Origin: DASQHM01 sp035632095
GTDB lineage: Bacteria; Pseudomonadota; Alphaproteobacteria; Ferrovibrionales; Ferrovibrionaceae
Length of the DNA: 6,018 nucleotides
Assembly: GCA_035632095.1 (NCBI GenBank)
Contig: DASQHM010000035.1
Location: 1-6,018 of the forward strand
Reading direction: 5' to 3'
The notes beneath the pieces were generated by a model. That model had not been told where the DNA came from and did not search any database. It saw nothing but the letters and a program-made list of their open reading frames with translations. Below are positions 5,436 to 6,018 of this stretch, one piece after another. Made by a program: the position numbers and the translations under genes. Position 1 is the first letter of the stretch. Each line of letters begins with the position of its first letter.

Positions 5436-6018
5436 CGTTCTTCCAGGCGGATCGGCTTGCCATCAACTTCGGCGGCATCAAAGCCGTCGACGACGTCAGC
5501 TTCGAGGTGAAGCAGGGCGAGGTCTATACGATCATCGGCCCGAACGGCGCCGGCAAGACGACAATCTTCAATCTGGTGAGCCGCATTTACGAACCGTCCG
5601 ACGGCAAGCTGATCTACCTGGATCAGGACATCACCAACGTGCCGGCCCATCAGATCGCCAAGCGCGGCATCGCACGCACGTTCCAGAACATCGAGCTATT
5701 CCAATACGCGACCGTGCTGCACAACCTGTTGCTCGGCCGCCACGCGCACCGGGAATCCAGGCTCTGGGAAGAGGTCTTGTTCCTTCCCAAGGTGCGCCGC
5801 CTGGAATTGGAGCATCGCGAGCGGGTCGAAGAGGTGATCGACTTTCTCGATCTGCAGCAATATCGCGATAGCCTGATCCTCAATCTGCCTTATGGCGTGC
5901 GCAAGGTGGTGGAACTCGCCCGCGCGCTCTGCATCGAACCCAAACTGCTGCTTCTGGACGAGCCGTCGTCCGGCCTGAACGTCGAAGAGACCGACGACAT
6001 GGCGTTCTGGATCCAGGA
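5432..6018 (+). CDS. Liv-type ABC importer ATPase (LivG-like), 3' end outside window
   Basis: The first 195 residues of an ABC nucleotide-binding subunit are visible; LivG proteins usually have about 250-290. The start GTG at 5432 overlaps the upstream TGA in a GTGA junction, a common sign of translational coupling; no strong Shine-Dalgarno precedes it. The product begins MTFFQADRLAINFGGIKAVD. Walker A GPNGAGKTT is at 36-44, the Q-loop RTFQN at 82-86 (Q85), the signature region LPYGVRKVVELARAL at 152-166, Walker B LLLLDEP at 172-178 and the D-loop SSGLN at 179-183. The switch histidine lies beyond the window. The insert of about 30 residues after the Q-loop (around HRESRLWEEVLFLPKVRRLE) is typical of LivG rather than LivF. 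It would bind ATP in the cytoplasm and drive the LivH/LivM-like channel. A LivF-like ATPase and a periplasmic binding protein are expected further downstream. Confidence 0.94.
   Translation, partial: MTFFQADRLAINFGGIKAVDDVSFEVKQGEVYTIIGPNGAGKTTIFNLVSRIYEPSDGKLIYLDQDITNVPAHQIAKRGIARTFQNIELFQYATVLHNLLLGRHAHRESRLWEEVLFLPKVRRLELEHRERVEEVIDFLDLQQYRDSLILNLPYGVRKVVELARALCIEPKLLLLDEPSSGLNVEETDDMAFWIQ

Overview
The window is a compact, high-GC stretch of bacterial chromosome. GC-rich third codon positions, the gene families and their sequence style suggest an alphaproteobacterium, probably of the Hyphomicrobiales (Bradyrhizobium, Rhodopseudomonas or Xanthobacteraceae-like). This placement comes from family resemblance recalled from memory, not from a marker gene. 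I found no rRNA, tRNA, CRISPR array, phage gene or transposase.

Layout, left to right. (1) The 3' end of a TPR-repeat protein gene on + (1-438). (2) A 132-bp gap with a candidate promoter and a clear ribosome binding site. (3) A complete AMP-forming fatty-acyl-CoA ligase of the AlkK/DmdB-like type on + (571-2214). (4) A 200-bp gap between convergent genes. It holds a large imperfect palindrome built from repeated CGCAGAG words, flanked by T-tracts that face outward on both strands, plus a second smaller palindrome. (5) A metallo-beta-lactamase-fold hydrolase on - (2415-3311). (6) A divergent intergenic region with a near-perfect 22-bp dyad that overlaps a promoter-like sequence, followed by a leader hairpin. 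(7) The start of a Liv-type (HAAT family) ABC importer operon on +: LivH-like permease (3475-4353), LivM-like permease (4359-5435) and a LivG-like ATPase (from 5432, cut by the window end).

The three transporter genes are tightly packed (5-bp gap, then a 4-bp overlap) and are almost certainly one transcript. The dyad lies between the MBL hydrolase and the transporter operon and could control both. Its sequence resembles operators of LiuR-type (MerR family) regulators of branched-chain and acyl-CoA catabolism. Together with the adjacent acyl-CoA ligase, this suggests a locus for uptake and CoA activation of a carboxylic acid (fatty, branched-chain or aromatic), although the transporter genes alone would be labelled branched-chain amino acid importers.

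I see no clearly new biological system here. The points most worth a second look are the dyad operator, the unusual start codon of the first permease (TTG or CTG) and the bidirectional terminator-like repeat.
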